Source: Sinorhizobium meliloti 4H41 (GTDB taxonomy: Bacteria; Pseudomonadota; Alphaproteobacteria; Rhizobiales; Rhizobiaceae). Taken from it: a stretch of DNA of 64,000 bases. Every line of letters begins with the position of its first letter. Position 1 is the first letter of the stretch. The translations under genes and the position numbers were made by a program. The notes beneath the pieces were generated by a model. That model ran no database searches, had not been told where the DNA came from, and saw nothing but the letters and a program-made list of their open reading frames with translations. Location: positions 992,001 through 1,056,000 of the forward strand of contig NZ_AQWP01000002.1 of the NCBI RefSeq assembly GCF_000375585.1. The letters are read 5' to 3'. Shown here piece after piece: positions 34,032-43,205 of this stretch.

Positions 34032-34772
34032 ATGAACGACACCCGCCGCCAGCCGCCGGCCTCCCTCGCCCCCCGCGATCTCGCCGCCTTGATCGATATC
34101 AGCGCCGTTCAGGCCTTCCACACGGAAGCGGACGTGCGGGAACTGGCGGAAATCGCGGTTGCGGAAGGGTTCATCGCTGCGCATGCCCTGCCGAATTTCG
34201 TGCCGCTGTTGCGAAGCCTCGTCCCCTCGGGCGGCCTGACGCTTGTCGGCGGTCCGGTGGGCTTTCCCTCGGGCGGCCACAGCACCCGAACCAAGACCGC
34301 CGAGGCTGTGGAGCTTGCCGGGAACGGCGCGCAGGAACTCGACATGATGATCAATGTCGGCCGCCTCAAATCCGGCGACTTCGGCTATGTCCGCAACGAG
34401 ATACGCGCCGTCGCAGAGGCCATTGCCCCGGTGCCGCTCAAGGTCATTCTGGAGCTCGCCCATCTGACGGACGAGGAGATCCGGGCCGCTTCGGCGATCG
34501 TAGCCGAAAGCGGAGCCGCCTTCGTGAAGACCGGCACCGGCTGGACGCCGACCGCCACGACGCTGGAAAAGCTGAAACTCATCGTCGAAAGCGTTGAGGG
34601 CGCGGTGGAGATCAAGGCCTCCGGCGGCATCCGTTCGCTCGATGCCATCGCCGGCATGATGCGTCTGGGGGTTACCCGATTCGGCATCAATACGCAGGTC
34701 GCCGTCGACCTCGTGCGCCAGTGCGCCGCCCTGCCCGGCGGCCGCCTCGACATTGCCGGTAAGGCGGGCTGA
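34032..34772 (+). CDS. deoC: Deoxyribose-phosphate aldolase-like enzyme (DeoC)
   Basis: This 246-residue class I aldolase has the DeoC signature: aspartate in E-L-D-M-M-I-N-V-G, the region K-V-I-L-E-L and the Schiff-base lysine in F-V-K-T-G-T-G-W. The usual E-T after K-V-I-L-E is E-L here. DeoC cleaves 2-deoxyribose 5-phosphate to acetaldehyde and glyceraldehyde 3-phosphate. No thymidine or deoxynucleoside genes are present, so it probably acts on a deoxy-sugar phosphate made by this pathway. Preceded by GAGACATAGAG as ribosome site. Confidence 0.88.
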   Translation: MNDTRRQPPASLAPRDLAALIDISAVQAFHTEADVRELAEIAVAEGFIAAHALPNFVPLLRSLVPSGGLTLVGGPVGFPSGGHSTRTKTAEAVELAGNGAQELDMMINVGRLKSGDFGYVRNEIRAVAEAIAPVPLKVILELAHLTDEEIRAASAIVAESGAAFVKTGTGWTPTATTLEKLKLIVESVEGAVEIKASGGIRSLDAIAGMMRLGVTRFGINTQVAVDLVRQCAALPGGRLDIAGKAG

Positions 34773-34776
34773 CGCC

Positions 34777-36324
34777 ATGAGCGACACCGTTGCGGCATTC
34801 GACCTCGGAACCGGCGGCGTCAAGGCCGCGATATTCCGTCCGGACGGGATCTGCATTGCGGAAGAGGTGGTTTCCTACAGAACGTTCTACCCCTCGTCCT
34901 CCTGTCACGAGCAGCGTCCCGAAGACTGGTGGGAGGCAATTTGCGCAAGCCTCCGGATTCTGTTCGAGAATGCCGCGGTCAAGGCCGGCGACATCCGTGC
35001 CATTGCCGTTTCCGGCCACAGCCTCGGCTGCCTTCCTCTCGATGAAAACGGCGCGCTGCTGCAGGAATTCGTACCGATCTGGTCCGACGGACGCGCCGTC
35101 GCGGAAGCGGAGGATTTCTTCACGCGCGTCGATCCGGACACCTGGTACCGGACGACCGGCAATGGTTTTCCGGCGCCCCTCTACACCGTGTTCAAGGCCA
35201 TGTGGCTGCGCCGGAACGCACCCGACATCTTCGCGCGGGCACGGACGATCATCGGCACGAAGGACTACATCAACCTGCGGCTGACCGGCCGCATCGCCAC
35301 CGATCCGTCCTATGCTTCGGGCACCGGCGTCTATGACCTCAAAGCGGGGCGCTATGCCTGCGAACTTGTCGAAGCGGCGGGGCTGAGCCGGGACCTGTTC
35401 GCGCCCATCGTCGCCTCCACCGATGTCCTCGGCGAGGTCCTGCCCGACATTGCCGAACGGCTCGGTCTCTCCCCCGGGGTGAAAGTGGTCGCGGGGGGCG
35501 TCGACAACAGTTGCATGGCGCTTGGCGGCCGCACCTTTCTCGAGGGCGACGCCTATGCCTCGATGGGCTCGTCGAGCTGGATCACTGTTTCGGCTTCGGA
35601 GCCACTCCTCGACGATCGGGTGCGTCCCTTCGTGTTCGCCCATGTGGCGCCGGGCATGTTCATTTCGGCGACATCGATCTTTTCCTCGGGCACGAGCTTC
35701 AACTGGGTGACGGACACGCTGCTGCCGGACGTGAAGCATGCGGCCGAGGTTGCCGGAATGGACGTCCATGACGCGCTCTTCCGGCTCGCCGCCGAGGCTC
35801 CGGCCGGTGCGCGCGGCCTGATCTTCGTGCCGACGCTCGGCGGCGGCACGAGCTTCGAGGGCGGACCGGCAGTGCGCGGCGGCTTCGTCGGGCTGGACCT
35901 GCAGCACGGCCGTGCCGACATCCTGCGCGCGACGCTCGAGGGTGTGGCACTCGGGCTGCGGATCGCATTGGACGAGTTGCGCCGCATGACGGTCATCGGC
36001 CCGGAAATGATCATTGTCGGTGGCGGCGCGCGCAGCGCCTTCTGGCGGCAGGTCTTCGCCGACGTCTTCGACTGCACGATCGTCAAGACGCGGGTCGATC
36101 AGCAGGCGGCGGCACTCGGTGCTGCGGCGTTGGCCTTCGTCGGCATGGGGCTGTGGGAGGACTTCCTGCCGATCCGCGCACTGCACGTTCCGGAAGGACG
36201 CAGCGAACCCGCGCCGGATGCACGCACGGTCTACCGGGCCGCGCTTGCTGCCTATCGCCTCGCGGCCGAGCAGCAACACGAACTGTCCGGCGCACTTGCC
36301 GCATTGAGGGAGGCCGCAACATGA
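34777..36324 (+). CDS. FGGY-family carbohydrate kinase (first of a tandem pair)
   Basis: The 515-residue protein is an FGGY kinase. The first domain starts A-F-D-L-G-T-G-G-V-K (ATP phosphate loop), and the second contains the G-G-G-A-R-S-A-F-W ATP-binding segment. The expected D-N catalytic aspartate is seen in V-A-G-G-V-D-N-S. Substrates in the family include xylulose, ribulose, glycerol and erythritol; sequence alone does not decide. It is translationally coupled to a second, non-identical FGGY kinase, so two phosphorylations or two substrates are expected. I chose the ATG at 34777 rather than 34753 because it follows the deoC stop. Confidence 0.88.
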   Translation: MSDTVAAFDLGTGGVKAAIFRPDGICIAEEVVSYRTFYPSSSCHEQRPEDWWEAICASLRILFENAAVKAGDIRAIAVSGHSLGCLPLDENGALLQEFVPIWSDGRAVAEAEDFFTRVDPDTWYRTTGNGFPAPLYTVFKAMWLRRNAPDIFARARTIIGTKDYINLRLTGRIATDPSYASGTGVYDLKAGRYACELVEAAGLSRDLFAPIVASTDVLGEVLPDIAERLGLSPGVKVVAGGVDNSCMALGGRTFLEGDAYASMGSSSWITVSASEPLLDDRVRPFVFAHVAPGMFISATSIFSSGTSFNWVTDTLLPDVKHAAEVAGMDVHDALFRLAAEAPAGARGLIFVPTLGGGTSFEGGPAVRGGFVGLDLQHGRADILRATLEGVALGLRIALDELRRMTVIGPEMIIVGGGARSAFWRQVFADVFDCTIVKTRVDQQAAALGAAALAFVGMGLWEDFLPIRALHVPEGRSEPAPDARTVYRAALAAYRLAAEQQHELSGALAALREAAT

Positions 36325-37850
36325 TCGGAGAACTCTTTCTAGCGATCGACGTCGGTACCGGGAGCGTGCGGGCGGCGCTCATCGACACCAGCGGCAAGAT
36401 CGTCGAAATCGCCGCGCGCGAGCACGACCAGATCGTGCCGCAGTTCGGCTGGGCAGAGCAGCGACCGCTCGACTGGTGGGAGGGGGCCTGCATCGCCATC
36501 CGAACCGTACTCGACAAGGCGGAAGGCGCGCGCGAGCGCATCTCCATCGTCGCCGTATGCGGCCAGATGCACGGTCTCGTGCTCATCGACGATGCCGGGC
36601 AATTGACGCGCGATACCGCACCGCTCTGGAACGACAAGCGCACACTGAACCTCGTGCGCCGTTTCGAGGCGGAGAACGAGCCCGGCAGCTATCTCGCCGA
36701 AAGCGGCAACACGCCGACGCCGGCCTGGCCGGGCTTCAAGCTGCAATGGGTGCGCGATGCCGACCCCGAGGCCTATCGGCGCAGCGCCGTCGCCATGATG
36801 CCCAAGGATTACATCAACTTCCGGCTGACCGGCGAGATCGCCATGGATACCGGCGACGCCTCCTGCAGCTTTCTGATGAACCCCGCAACGCTCGCCTGGT
36901 CGCCGGCGATGATCGAGCGAATGGGGCTTGATGCCCGGCTGCTTCCGCCCATCCGCAACCCCCTGGAAATCATCGGCCGCGTCACGGACCAGGCCGCGCT
37001 CGCGACAGGACTCAACGCCGGCACGCCCGTCATGGTGGGCGGAGCGGACTATCCGGTGGCGCTGCTCGGCTCGGGGGTCTGCCGGCCCGGCCTCGGATCG
37101 GACAGCACGGGCACCGGTGCCATCGTCACGATGATCGCCGACAAGCCCTTGCTGGATCCGGAGATTTCCAACGTCGCCACCATCGAAGGCAACTGGGCGC
37201 CCTTCGTGCTTCTCGAAACCGGCGGCGACGGCATGCGCTGGGCGCGGCGCGCCTTCCATGACGGCGCGCTGAGCTACGGCGACATCGTCGCGCGCGCCGA
37301 GAAGGCGCCGGCCGGCTGCGAGGCACTGCTGTTCATGCCGTTTCTCACCGGCGAACGCCTCGGTCAGCATCGCAATGCGCGGGCACAGTTCTTCGGCCTC
37401 GGCGCCGGACACGGCATGGAGCACCTGCACCGGGCCATCCTGGAAGGGATCGCCTTCGCCATGGCCCGCCATATCCGTATCATGGAGCACAGCTCGGGCA
37501 AGCGCCTGGAGCGCATGATAGCGGCGGGCGGCGGTGCCCGCACGAAGCTCTGGCTCAAGATCAAGGCAAGCGTCTTCGACACACCGGTGATGGTGCCGCA
37601 AGAGCCAGAATGCGGCCTCATGGGCTGCGCGGCCATGGCCGCGACCGCGACAGGCCGCTTTTCCCGGCCGGACGACGCGGCGGACGCCTATGTGCGTTAT
37701 GCGGAAGAAATCGCGCCGGACCCCGCATGGGTCGAGGTCTACAGCCATGTCCAGCCGGTTTTCGAGCGGCTCTATCATCACAGCATGGCGCTTTATGACG
37801 ACATGGATGCGCTTGCCGCCCGGATCCATCCGGCCGGCACGCGGACCTGA
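36321..37850 (+). CDS. FGGY-family carbohydrate kinase (second of the tandem pair)
   Basis: The 509-residue protein is an FGGY kinase with A-I-D-V-G-T-G-S-V-R at the N-terminus, the substrate-side segment V-C-G-Q-M-H-G-L-V (as in xylulokinases), M-P-K-D-Y-I-N-F-R, the aspartate in V-G-G-A-D-Y, and A-A-G-G-G-A-R-T-K-L-W. The Q-M-H-G motif makes a xylulose-like ketose a reasonable guess. The ATG overlaps the preceding kinase stop by 4 bp. It lies 30 bp before the SDR gene that ends the cluster. Confidence 0.88.
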   Translation: MIGELFLAIDVGTGSVRAALIDTSGKIVEIAAREHDQIVPQFGWAEQRPLDWWEGACIAIRTVLDKAEGARERISIVAVCGQMHGLVLIDDAGQLTRDTAPLWNDKRTLNLVRRFEAENEPGSYLAESGNTPTPAWPGFKLQWVRDADPEAYRRSAVAMMPKDYINFRLTGEIAMDTGDASCSFLMNPATLAWSPAMIERMGLDARLLPPIRNPLEIIGRVTDQAALATGLNAGTPVMVGGADYPVALLGSGVCRPGLGSDSTGTGAIVTMIADKPLLDPEISNVATIEGNWAPFVLLETGGDGMRWARRAFHDGALSYGDIVARAEKAPAGCEALLFMPFLTGERLGQHRNARAQFFGLGAGHGMEHLHRAILEGIAFAMARHIRIMEHSSGKRLERMIAAGGGARTKLWLKIKASVFDTPVMVPQEPECGLMGCAAMAATATGRFSRPDDAADAYVRYAEEIAPDPAWVEVYSHVQPVFERLYHHSMALYDDMDALAARIHPAGTRT

Positions 37851-37880
37851 AGAACGACTATCATGCCTGAGGAGGAATTC

Positions 37881-38639
37881 ATGAAAGACATCGTCGATAC
37901 GTTTCGTCCGGACCTTTTTGCCGGCAAGGACATTCTCGTCACCGGCGGTTCGTCCGGCATCGGCCTTGCCATTGCACAGGGCTTTGCCCGGCTTGGCGGC
38001 TCGGTCATCGCACTCGGCAGTTCGGAAACCAAGCTCAAGGCTGCCGCGGCCGATCCCCAAAACGAGGCAATCCGCTTCGAGCGTGTCGACGTGCGCGACC
38101 CGGCAGCGATCAACGCCTTCGCCAGGACGCTGAGCAAGCTCGACGTTCTGGTCAACGGCGCAGGCATTGCCCGGCCCGAGTCGGAATTCGAGGACGCCAC
38201 CTACATGGAGGTGATGGACGTCAACCTGAATAGCCAGATGCGCTTTGCCATGGCCGTCCTGCCGCTCCTGAAGGCCTCGCGCGGTGTCATTCTCAACACG
38301 GCCTCGATGCTGAGCTATGTCAGCGATCCGCTCGTGCCGGCCTATGGCGCCAGCAAGTCGGGCGTGCTCGGCCTCACACGCCATCTTGCCCACGCCTTCG
38401 GCCCCGACGGCATCCGCGTCAACGCCATCTCCCCCGGCTACCACAAGACCGACATGACGAAGGGTCTTTGGACCGACCCGGTGCCGGCGGAGAAGATCGC
38501 CCAGCGTTCGGCGCTCAAGCGCTGGGGCACCGTGGACGACCTGGTCGGAACCGCCCTCTTCCTCGCCTCGCCGGCCGCGGAATTCATCACCGGCGCGGAC
38601 TTGCCAGTCGATGGCGGCTTCGTGGTCGGCGGCTTCTAG
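37881..38639 (+). CDS. SDR-family oxidoreductase
   Basis: The 252-residue SDR has T-G-G-S-S-G-I-G near residue 22, N-G-A-G-I, the serine in N-T-A-S-M-L-S and Y-G-A-S-K, and ends with G-G-F-V-V-G-G-F. I placed the start at the ATG at 37881, which follows GAGGAGGAATTC, a near-ideal ribosome site; an ATG six codons upstream lacks one. It resembles the SDR at 15369. It is the last gene on the plus strand before the convergent importer 2. The gap 38640-38693 holds no gene. Confidence 0.87.
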   Translation: MKDIVDTFRPDLFAGKDILVTGGSSGIGLAIAQGFARLGGSVIALGSSETKLKAAAADPQNEAIRFERVDVRDPAAINAFARTLSKLDVLVNGAGIARPESEFEDATYMEVMDVNLNSQMRFAMAVLPLLKASRGVILNTASMLSYVSDPLVPAYGASKSGVLGLTRHLAHAFGPDGIRVNAISPGYHKTDMTKGLWTDPVPAEKIAQRSALKRWGTVDDLVGTALFLASPAAEFITGADLPVDGGFVVGGF

Positions 38640-38693
38640 ATCAAGGTGAACCAGCGTTGGGCGGGGCACGTCGCCTCGCCCGCTTTGCGGGGC

Positions 38694-39686
38694 CTAACGG
38701 CGCGACCGGGCGGTGACGAACTGTATGAGCATTGCCAGGATGATGATCAGTCCGAGATAGACGTTCTGGTGATAGCCCGGCACGCCGGCGAGGTTCATGA
38801 TGTTGGTGATGATACCGAGGATCAGCGCGCCGAGCAGCGTGTTGAACATGCCGCCGCGCCCGCCCATGAGGCTCGCGCCGCCGATGACGACCGCCGCGAT
38901 GACATCGAGCTCCGCACCGACACCGACCTGAGGCGTGCCGATGCCCGTCCGGCCCGCGGCGACGATGCCCGCGACCGCGGCGAGTGCGCCGCTGATGACA
39001 TAGACCGACAGGACATAGCGCTCGACCGGCACGCCGGAGAGCCGCACGGCCTCCTCGTTCGAGCCGATCGCGGTGACGATGCGGCCGAAGCTCGTATAGA
39101 GCAGCACCACGCCCCCGATTGCATAGATGACCAGCATCAGGATCGCTGGCTGTGGAATACCGAAGAGAAAGCCGCTGCCGAAATCGACGAGCGACGCGCC
39201 GGGCGATCCCATGGTGATCGGGCGTCCCGCACTGATGATCAGCGAGATGCCGCGGGCGATCGCCATCATCGCCAGCGAGATGACGAAGGACGGCAACCGC
39301 ATGTAGGCGACGAAGAAACCGGTGACCACGCCACAGGCGGCGCCGGTCAGAATGACCAGCAGGATCGCCATAGGCACGCCATAGCCCTGTGTTGCGACAA
39401 GGTGGGCGCAGAGCACCGATCCGACGGCGGCGATGGAGCCGACCGAAAGGTCGATGCCGCGCGTGAGCACGACGAAGAGCATGCCGACGGCCATGATGCC
39501 GGCGCCGGAGGCGACCTGGCGCACGACGTTCATCAGGTTGCGCTCCGTCAGGAACGCATCGGACCAGAAGGACGCGACGACCACCAGCACCAGGAAGATG
39601 CCGAACGTACCGTAGTGGCGGATCGCGTCCAGAACGCGCGGCGTAAACGACGAGGGCGCGGCGGCGCTTGCGGACGTAATGCTCAT
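38694..39686 (-). CDS. Ribose-type sugar ABC transporter permease (system 2)
   Basis: The 330-residue RbsC-type membrane protein has the family segment F-V-V-L-T-R-G-I-D-L-S-V and G-S-N-E-E-A-V-R-L-S-G-V. About ten hydrophobic helices follow a short cytoplasmic N-terminus. It is coupled by a 4-bp overlap to the ATPase gene upstream. It is the last gene of the binding protein-ATPase-permease operon of system 2 and is convergent with the plus-strand carbohydrate cluster. Confidence 0.93.
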   Translation of the reverse strand: MSITSASAAAPSSFTPRVLDAIRHYGTFGIFLVLVVVASFWSDAFLTERNLMNVVRQVASGAGIMAVGMLFVVLTRGIDLSVGSIAAVGSVLCAHLVATQGYGVPMAILLVILTGAACGVVTGFFVAYMRLPSFVISLAMMAIARGISLIISAGRPITMGSPGASLVDFGSGFLFGIPQPAILMLVIYAIGGVVLLYTSFGRIVTAIGSNEEAVRLSGVPVERYVLSVYVISGALAAVAGIVAAGRTGIGTPQVGVGAELDVIAAVVIGGASLMGGRGGMFNTLLGALILGIITNIMNLAGVPGYHQNVYLGLIIILAMLIQFVTARSRR

Positions 39687-41188
39687 GGGCTTGTCTCATT
39701 CCTTTCCCGGGCCGACCGGGTCATTGCCAGCGTCAGCAATTGCTGCTCGGTGAACTGGCTTTCAGTGAGTTCGCCGACGATGGCCCCTTCCGCCATCACG
39801 AGAACGCGGTCGCAGATGCCGAACAGTTCCTGATGTTCGGACGAAATAACGAGGATTGCTTTCCCGGCTTTGGCGAGGTCGTTGATCAGATTGTAGATCT
39901 CGCCCTTCGCCCCGACGTCGACGCCGCGCGTCGGTTCGTCGAGGATGAGCAGGTCGCAATCGGCGTGGAACCATTTGGCAAGCGCCACTTTCTGCTGGTT
40001 GCCGCCCGAAAGACTCGAAACCGGCGCGTCGACGCTCGACGCCTTGAGCCGCATCTCGGCGCCAAGCGCCACGGCGACCTGCCGCTCCTTGCCTACGTCG
40101 AGGAAGCCGAGACGGGATATGCTGCGGATCTTGGCAAGCGTCGTGTTGATCCGGATCGGCGCATCGAGGATGACGCCCTGCTGCTTGCGGTCTTCCGGAA
40201 CGAGGCCGATGCGGGCGCGCACGGCCTCGCGCGGTGAGGAGAGATGGAGCGGTTTGCCGTTGAGTTCTACAGTGCCCGAATCCATCTTGTCGGCACCGAA
40301 GACGAGGCGAGCGACTTCCGTACGGCCCGAACCGACGAGACCGCCGAGGCCGACGACTTCGCCGGCGCGAACCGAGAAACTGACGTCGCGGACCTTGCGG
40401 CCGCGCGCAACGTTGCGCACACGGACGATCACGTCACCCGGAACACGCCCGGCCTTGGATGGAAAAAGCGCGGACATCTGCCGCCCGACCATGCGTGCGA
40501 TCACCGCGTCGACATCCGTTGCGGAGGTCTCCAGCGTTTCCACATGCGAGCCGTCCTTCATGACGGTGATACGGTCTGAAAGGTCGAAGACCTCGTTCAG
40601 ACGGTGCGAGATGTAGACGACACCGGTACCACCCGCGCGCAACTCGCGGATGATCGCGAGCAGGCGCTCGGCATCGCTGTTGGCAAGCACCGCGGTCGGC
40701 TCGTCGAAGACGATGATGCGCGCCCGGTTGGAGAGCGCCTTGGCGATTTCCACGACCTGCTGGTGAGCGACTGTCAGGCGTCCGGCGTGCGTGGTGGGGT
40801 CGATGTCGAAGCCGAGACGTTCGAGGATTTCGCTGGCTGCCTTGCGCAGCCGGCGGTGATTGACGATGCGCGGCAGGCGTCCGAGAAAGATGTTTTCCGC
40901 GACCGTCAGGTCGGGCGCCAGCGCCAGTTCCTGATGGATCACCGAAATACCCCGGCCGGCGGCGTCCCGCGGGGCGGAGTGCTGCGTCGTCTCGCGGTGA
41001 ATGCTGACGGTCCCGGAGGTCGGCTTCATTTCGCCGGCAAGCACGCGCATCAGAGTGGATTTTCCCGCGCCGTTCTCACCGACCAGCGCATGGACTTCGC
41101 CGGCCCTCAGGTCGAAGTCGACGCCCTTCAGGGCCTGTACTCCGCTAAAGTTCTTGCTGATGCCGGACAGTCTGACAAGTACGGTCAT
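39683..41188 (-). CDS. Ribose-type sugar ABC transporter ATPase (system 2), double-domain
   Basis: The 501-residue protein is an RbsA-like double ATPase. Domain 1 has G-E-N-G-A-G-K-S-T and I-I-V-F-D-E-P-T; domain 2 has the usual degenerate G-L-V-G-S-G-R-T-E, S-L-S-G-G-N-Q-Q-K and I-L-D-E-P-T-R-G-V-D. The ATG ending at 41188 has a ribosome site (TTGGAGAG) directly after the stem-loop at 41198-41229, so that hairpin could influence its translation. Confidence 0.93.
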   Translation of the reverse strand: MTVLVRLSGISKNFSGVQALKGVDFDLRAGEVHALVGENGAGKSTLMRVLAGEMKPTSGTVSIHRETTQHSAPRDAAGRGISVIHQELALAPDLTVAENIFLGRLPRIVNHRRLRKAASEILERLGFDIDPTTHAGRLTVAHQQVVEIAKALSNRARIIVFDEPTAVLANSDAERLLAIIRELRAGGTGVVYISHRLNEVFDLSDRITVMKDGSHVETLETSATDVDAVIARMVGRQMSALFPSKAGRVPGDVIVRVRNVARGRKVRDVSFSVRAGEVVGLGGLVGSGRTEVARLVFGADKMDSGTVELNGKPLHLSSPREAVRARIGLVPEDRKQQGVILDAPIRINTTLAKIRSISRLGFLDVGKERQVAVALGAEMRLKASSVDAPVSSLSGGNQQKVALAKWFHADCDLLILDEPTRGVDVGAKGEIYNLINDLAKAGKAILVISSEHQELFGICDRVLVMAEGAIVGELTESQFTEQQLLTLAMTRSARERNETSP

Positions 41189-41197
41189 TGGCTCTCC

Positions 41198-41229
41198 AAG
41201 GGATGCACCGGAGGCCCAGTGCATCCCTT
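41198..41229 (-). other. Stem-loop between binding-protein and ATPase genes of sugar importer 2
   Basis: Arms AAGGGATGCAC and GTGCATCCCTT pair perfectly over 11 bp around a 10-base loop. It begins 13 nt after the binding-protein stop and ends just before the ATPase ribosome site. No T-run follows. Confidence 0.65.
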
Positions 41230-41242
41230 TCTTCATTGTCGA

Positions 41243-42208
41243 TCAGAATACGGACTGCGGGTTGTAGTATTTGTCGACGTTGTCCGCGGAGATGACGTCG
41301 GCCGGTGTCAGGTGCAGCTTCGGAAAGTCGGCCGGAAGCTCGCCCTTGAAGGCCTTGTAGGCGATATCGAAGGCGGTGCGTCCGACGAGGTCCGGATCGT
41401 TTAGGCCGGTGGCGCCGTAGGTCCCTTCCTTGATCATCTCCAGCGCCTCGCGCTGTCCGTCGGCCGCGGCGGCAAACAGGATGCCATCGAGACCGGCAGC
41501 CTTCGCGGCCTGAACCGCGCCGAGGACCATGGAGTCGTTTTCGCCGACAACGAGGTTGGCGTCCGGATGCGCCTGGAACAGGTCTTCCGCAGCCTTCAGA
41601 CCGCCGTCCGTCGCCCAGTCGCCCCAGCCCTGGCCCAGAACCTGGAGGTTGACCGCACCTTCGTTGACGAGCTGGCCTTCCACGATGCCCTTGATGACGC
41701 CCATGCGGCGATCGAGGCCGCCGGGATTGCCCTGGTTGCCGGACAGGAGGAGCATCTTGATCGGCGTGCCCTTCATCTTCTTGGCGATCCAGTCGCCGAC
41801 GAGACGGCCGTTCTCGTCATTCGAGGAACGGACCTGGGTGACGACGTTGGCCTTCGGGTTCAGCGTGGAGTCCATCACGACGACCTTCACGCCGGCTTTG
41901 GTAGCGGCGTCGGCGACCGGAACGAGCGCCTCCTGGTCACGCGGGTTGAGGATCAGGATGTCGATTCCCTTGGCGATCATGTCTTCGACGTCGTTGATCT
42001 GCTTGGAAAAATCATTCTGGCTGTCCGCCGTCGTGATTTCGCAACCCTGGTCCTTGGCTGCCTTTTCAACCGCAGCGACCTGCGCCGCGAAGTAGGGCGC
42101 ATTGAGCGAGGGCATGGTGAGGCCCACCTTGCACTCCTCGGCCATGGCAGCAGAGGTCAGGCCGAACAGGGCCACGGACCCTGCCAGAAGCGTCTTGATG
42201 CGGGACAT
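41243..42208 (-). CDS. Ribose-type sugar-binding periplasmic protein (system 2)
   Basis: This 321-residue Peripla_BP_4 protein has a signal peptide (about residues 1-22, ending A-M-A-E-E). Family features include D-S-Q-N-D near residue 60, I-D-I-L-I-L-N-P-R-D and V-V-M-D-S. The ATG ending at 42208 follows the strong site AGGAGGAG. It matches the usual RbsB length, unlike the longer binding protein of system 1. It is separated from the upstream SDR gene by 57 bp. Confidence 0.92.
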   Translation of the reverse strand: MSRIKTLLAGSVALFGLTSAAMAEECKVGLTMPSLNAPYFAAQVAAVEKAAKDQGCEITTADSQNDFSKQINDVEDMIAKGIDILILNPRDQEALVPVADAATKAGVKVVVMDSTLNPKANVVTQVRSSNDENGRLVGDWIAKKMKGTPIKMLLLSGNQGNPGGLDRRMGVIKGIVEGQLVNEGAVNLQVLGQGWGDWATDGGLKAAEDLFQAHPDANLVVGENDSMVLGAVQAAKAAGLDGILFAAAADGQREALEMIKEGTYGATGLNDPDLVGRTAFDIAYKAFKGELPADFPKLHLTPADVISADNVDKYYNPQSVF

Positions 42209-42265
42209 TGTAACTCCTCCTTGTTGATTGCTATTCGTTCGTTCCGGCATCCGGCATGGATGCGA

Positions 42266-43036
42266 TCACCAGAGCGTGTATCCTCCATCCGCAAGCACGA
42301 TCGATCCGGTCATCAGGCTGGCCGCCCGGGAGGACAGGAAGAGGATCACGCTTGCGACCTCGTGGTCCTTGCCCATGCGCCCCATGGGCGTGGAATCGAG
42401 CCAGCGGTCGAGCATGGGCCTGTCGTTCTCGACGAGCGCGTTGAGCGGCGTTTCGATGTAGGTGGGCGCGACCGCGTTGACCCGCACGCCACGCGGCGCC
42501 CATTCGGCGGCGAGCGACTTGGTCAGGTGGTGTACGGCGGCCTTCGAGGCGTTGTAATGCGCCTGCGGCTGGGGCCGGTTGACGATGAAGCCGGACATGG
42601 AGCCGACATTGACGATCGATCCGCGACCGGCCGAAAGCATTTGCCGGCCGAAAGCGCGGCTGCACCAGTAGACGCCGTTCAGGTTGACGTCGATGACCTT
42701 GAGCCAGCGTTCGTCCTCCATGTCCTCGGCTGGAATATCACTGAGCGCGATGCCCGCATTGTTGACGAGGATGGAAGCGCCGCCTTTCGCGGTTAGTTCG
42801 TCCGCGATTGCCTGCATGCGGGCAGGATCGGTAACGTCGCCCTGGTGCACGGAAACGTCGTAGCCCTTCGCCAGAAGGATTGCATGGGCCTCTTCGAGGA
42901 GCGCCGGATCGCGTTCGATGATGGCAAGGCGCGCGCCTGCCTCGCCGAGCGCATCGGCGCTCGCGAGTCCTATGCCGCGTCCTCCTCCGGTGACGACCGC
43001 AAGTTCGCCGTCGAGCCTGAAGCGTTCGAGATGCAC
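42266..43036 (-). CDS. SDR-family polyol dehydrogenase
   Basis: The 256-residue SDR has T-G-G-G-R-G-I-G, N-N-A-G-I, the serine in V-G-S-M-S-G and Y-N-A-S-K, and ends with G-G-Y-T-L-W as galactitol-dehydrogenase-like enzymes do. I chose the GTG at 43036, preceded by GGGAGGA, because its N-terminus V-H-L-E-R-F-R-L aligns with the SDRs at 12084 and 25646; an ATG seven codons upstream is possible. It precedes the importer 2 genes and probably oxidises the imported polyol. Confidence 0.86.
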   Translation of the reverse strand: MHLERFRLDGELAVVTGGGRGIGLASADALGEAGARLAIIERDPALLEEAHAILLAKGYDVSVHQGDVTDPARMQAIADELTAKGGASILVNNAGIALSDIPAEDMEDERWLKVIDVNLNGVYWCSRAFGRQMLSAGRGSIVNVGSMSGFIVNRPQPQAHYNASKAAVHHLTKSLAAEWAPRGVRVNAVAPTYIETPLNALVENDRPMLDRWLDSTPMGRMGKDHEVASVILFLSSRAASLMTGSIVLADGGYTLW

Positions 43037-43205
43037 CCCTGTCCTCCCTCTGTGCATGTCGCAACCTGACCTAGGCGCGCGTTCGGGAGGCCGCGCAACT
43101 GCGCGGCCCTCGACTGCGAACCGTCGGTCTTCGATTTGCGGTGCGGGAGCTCGTCGCGCCCGGCACATGTTGCAGGCGGGCCGGCGGCCCGCCTTCCTCC
43201 CTGCC

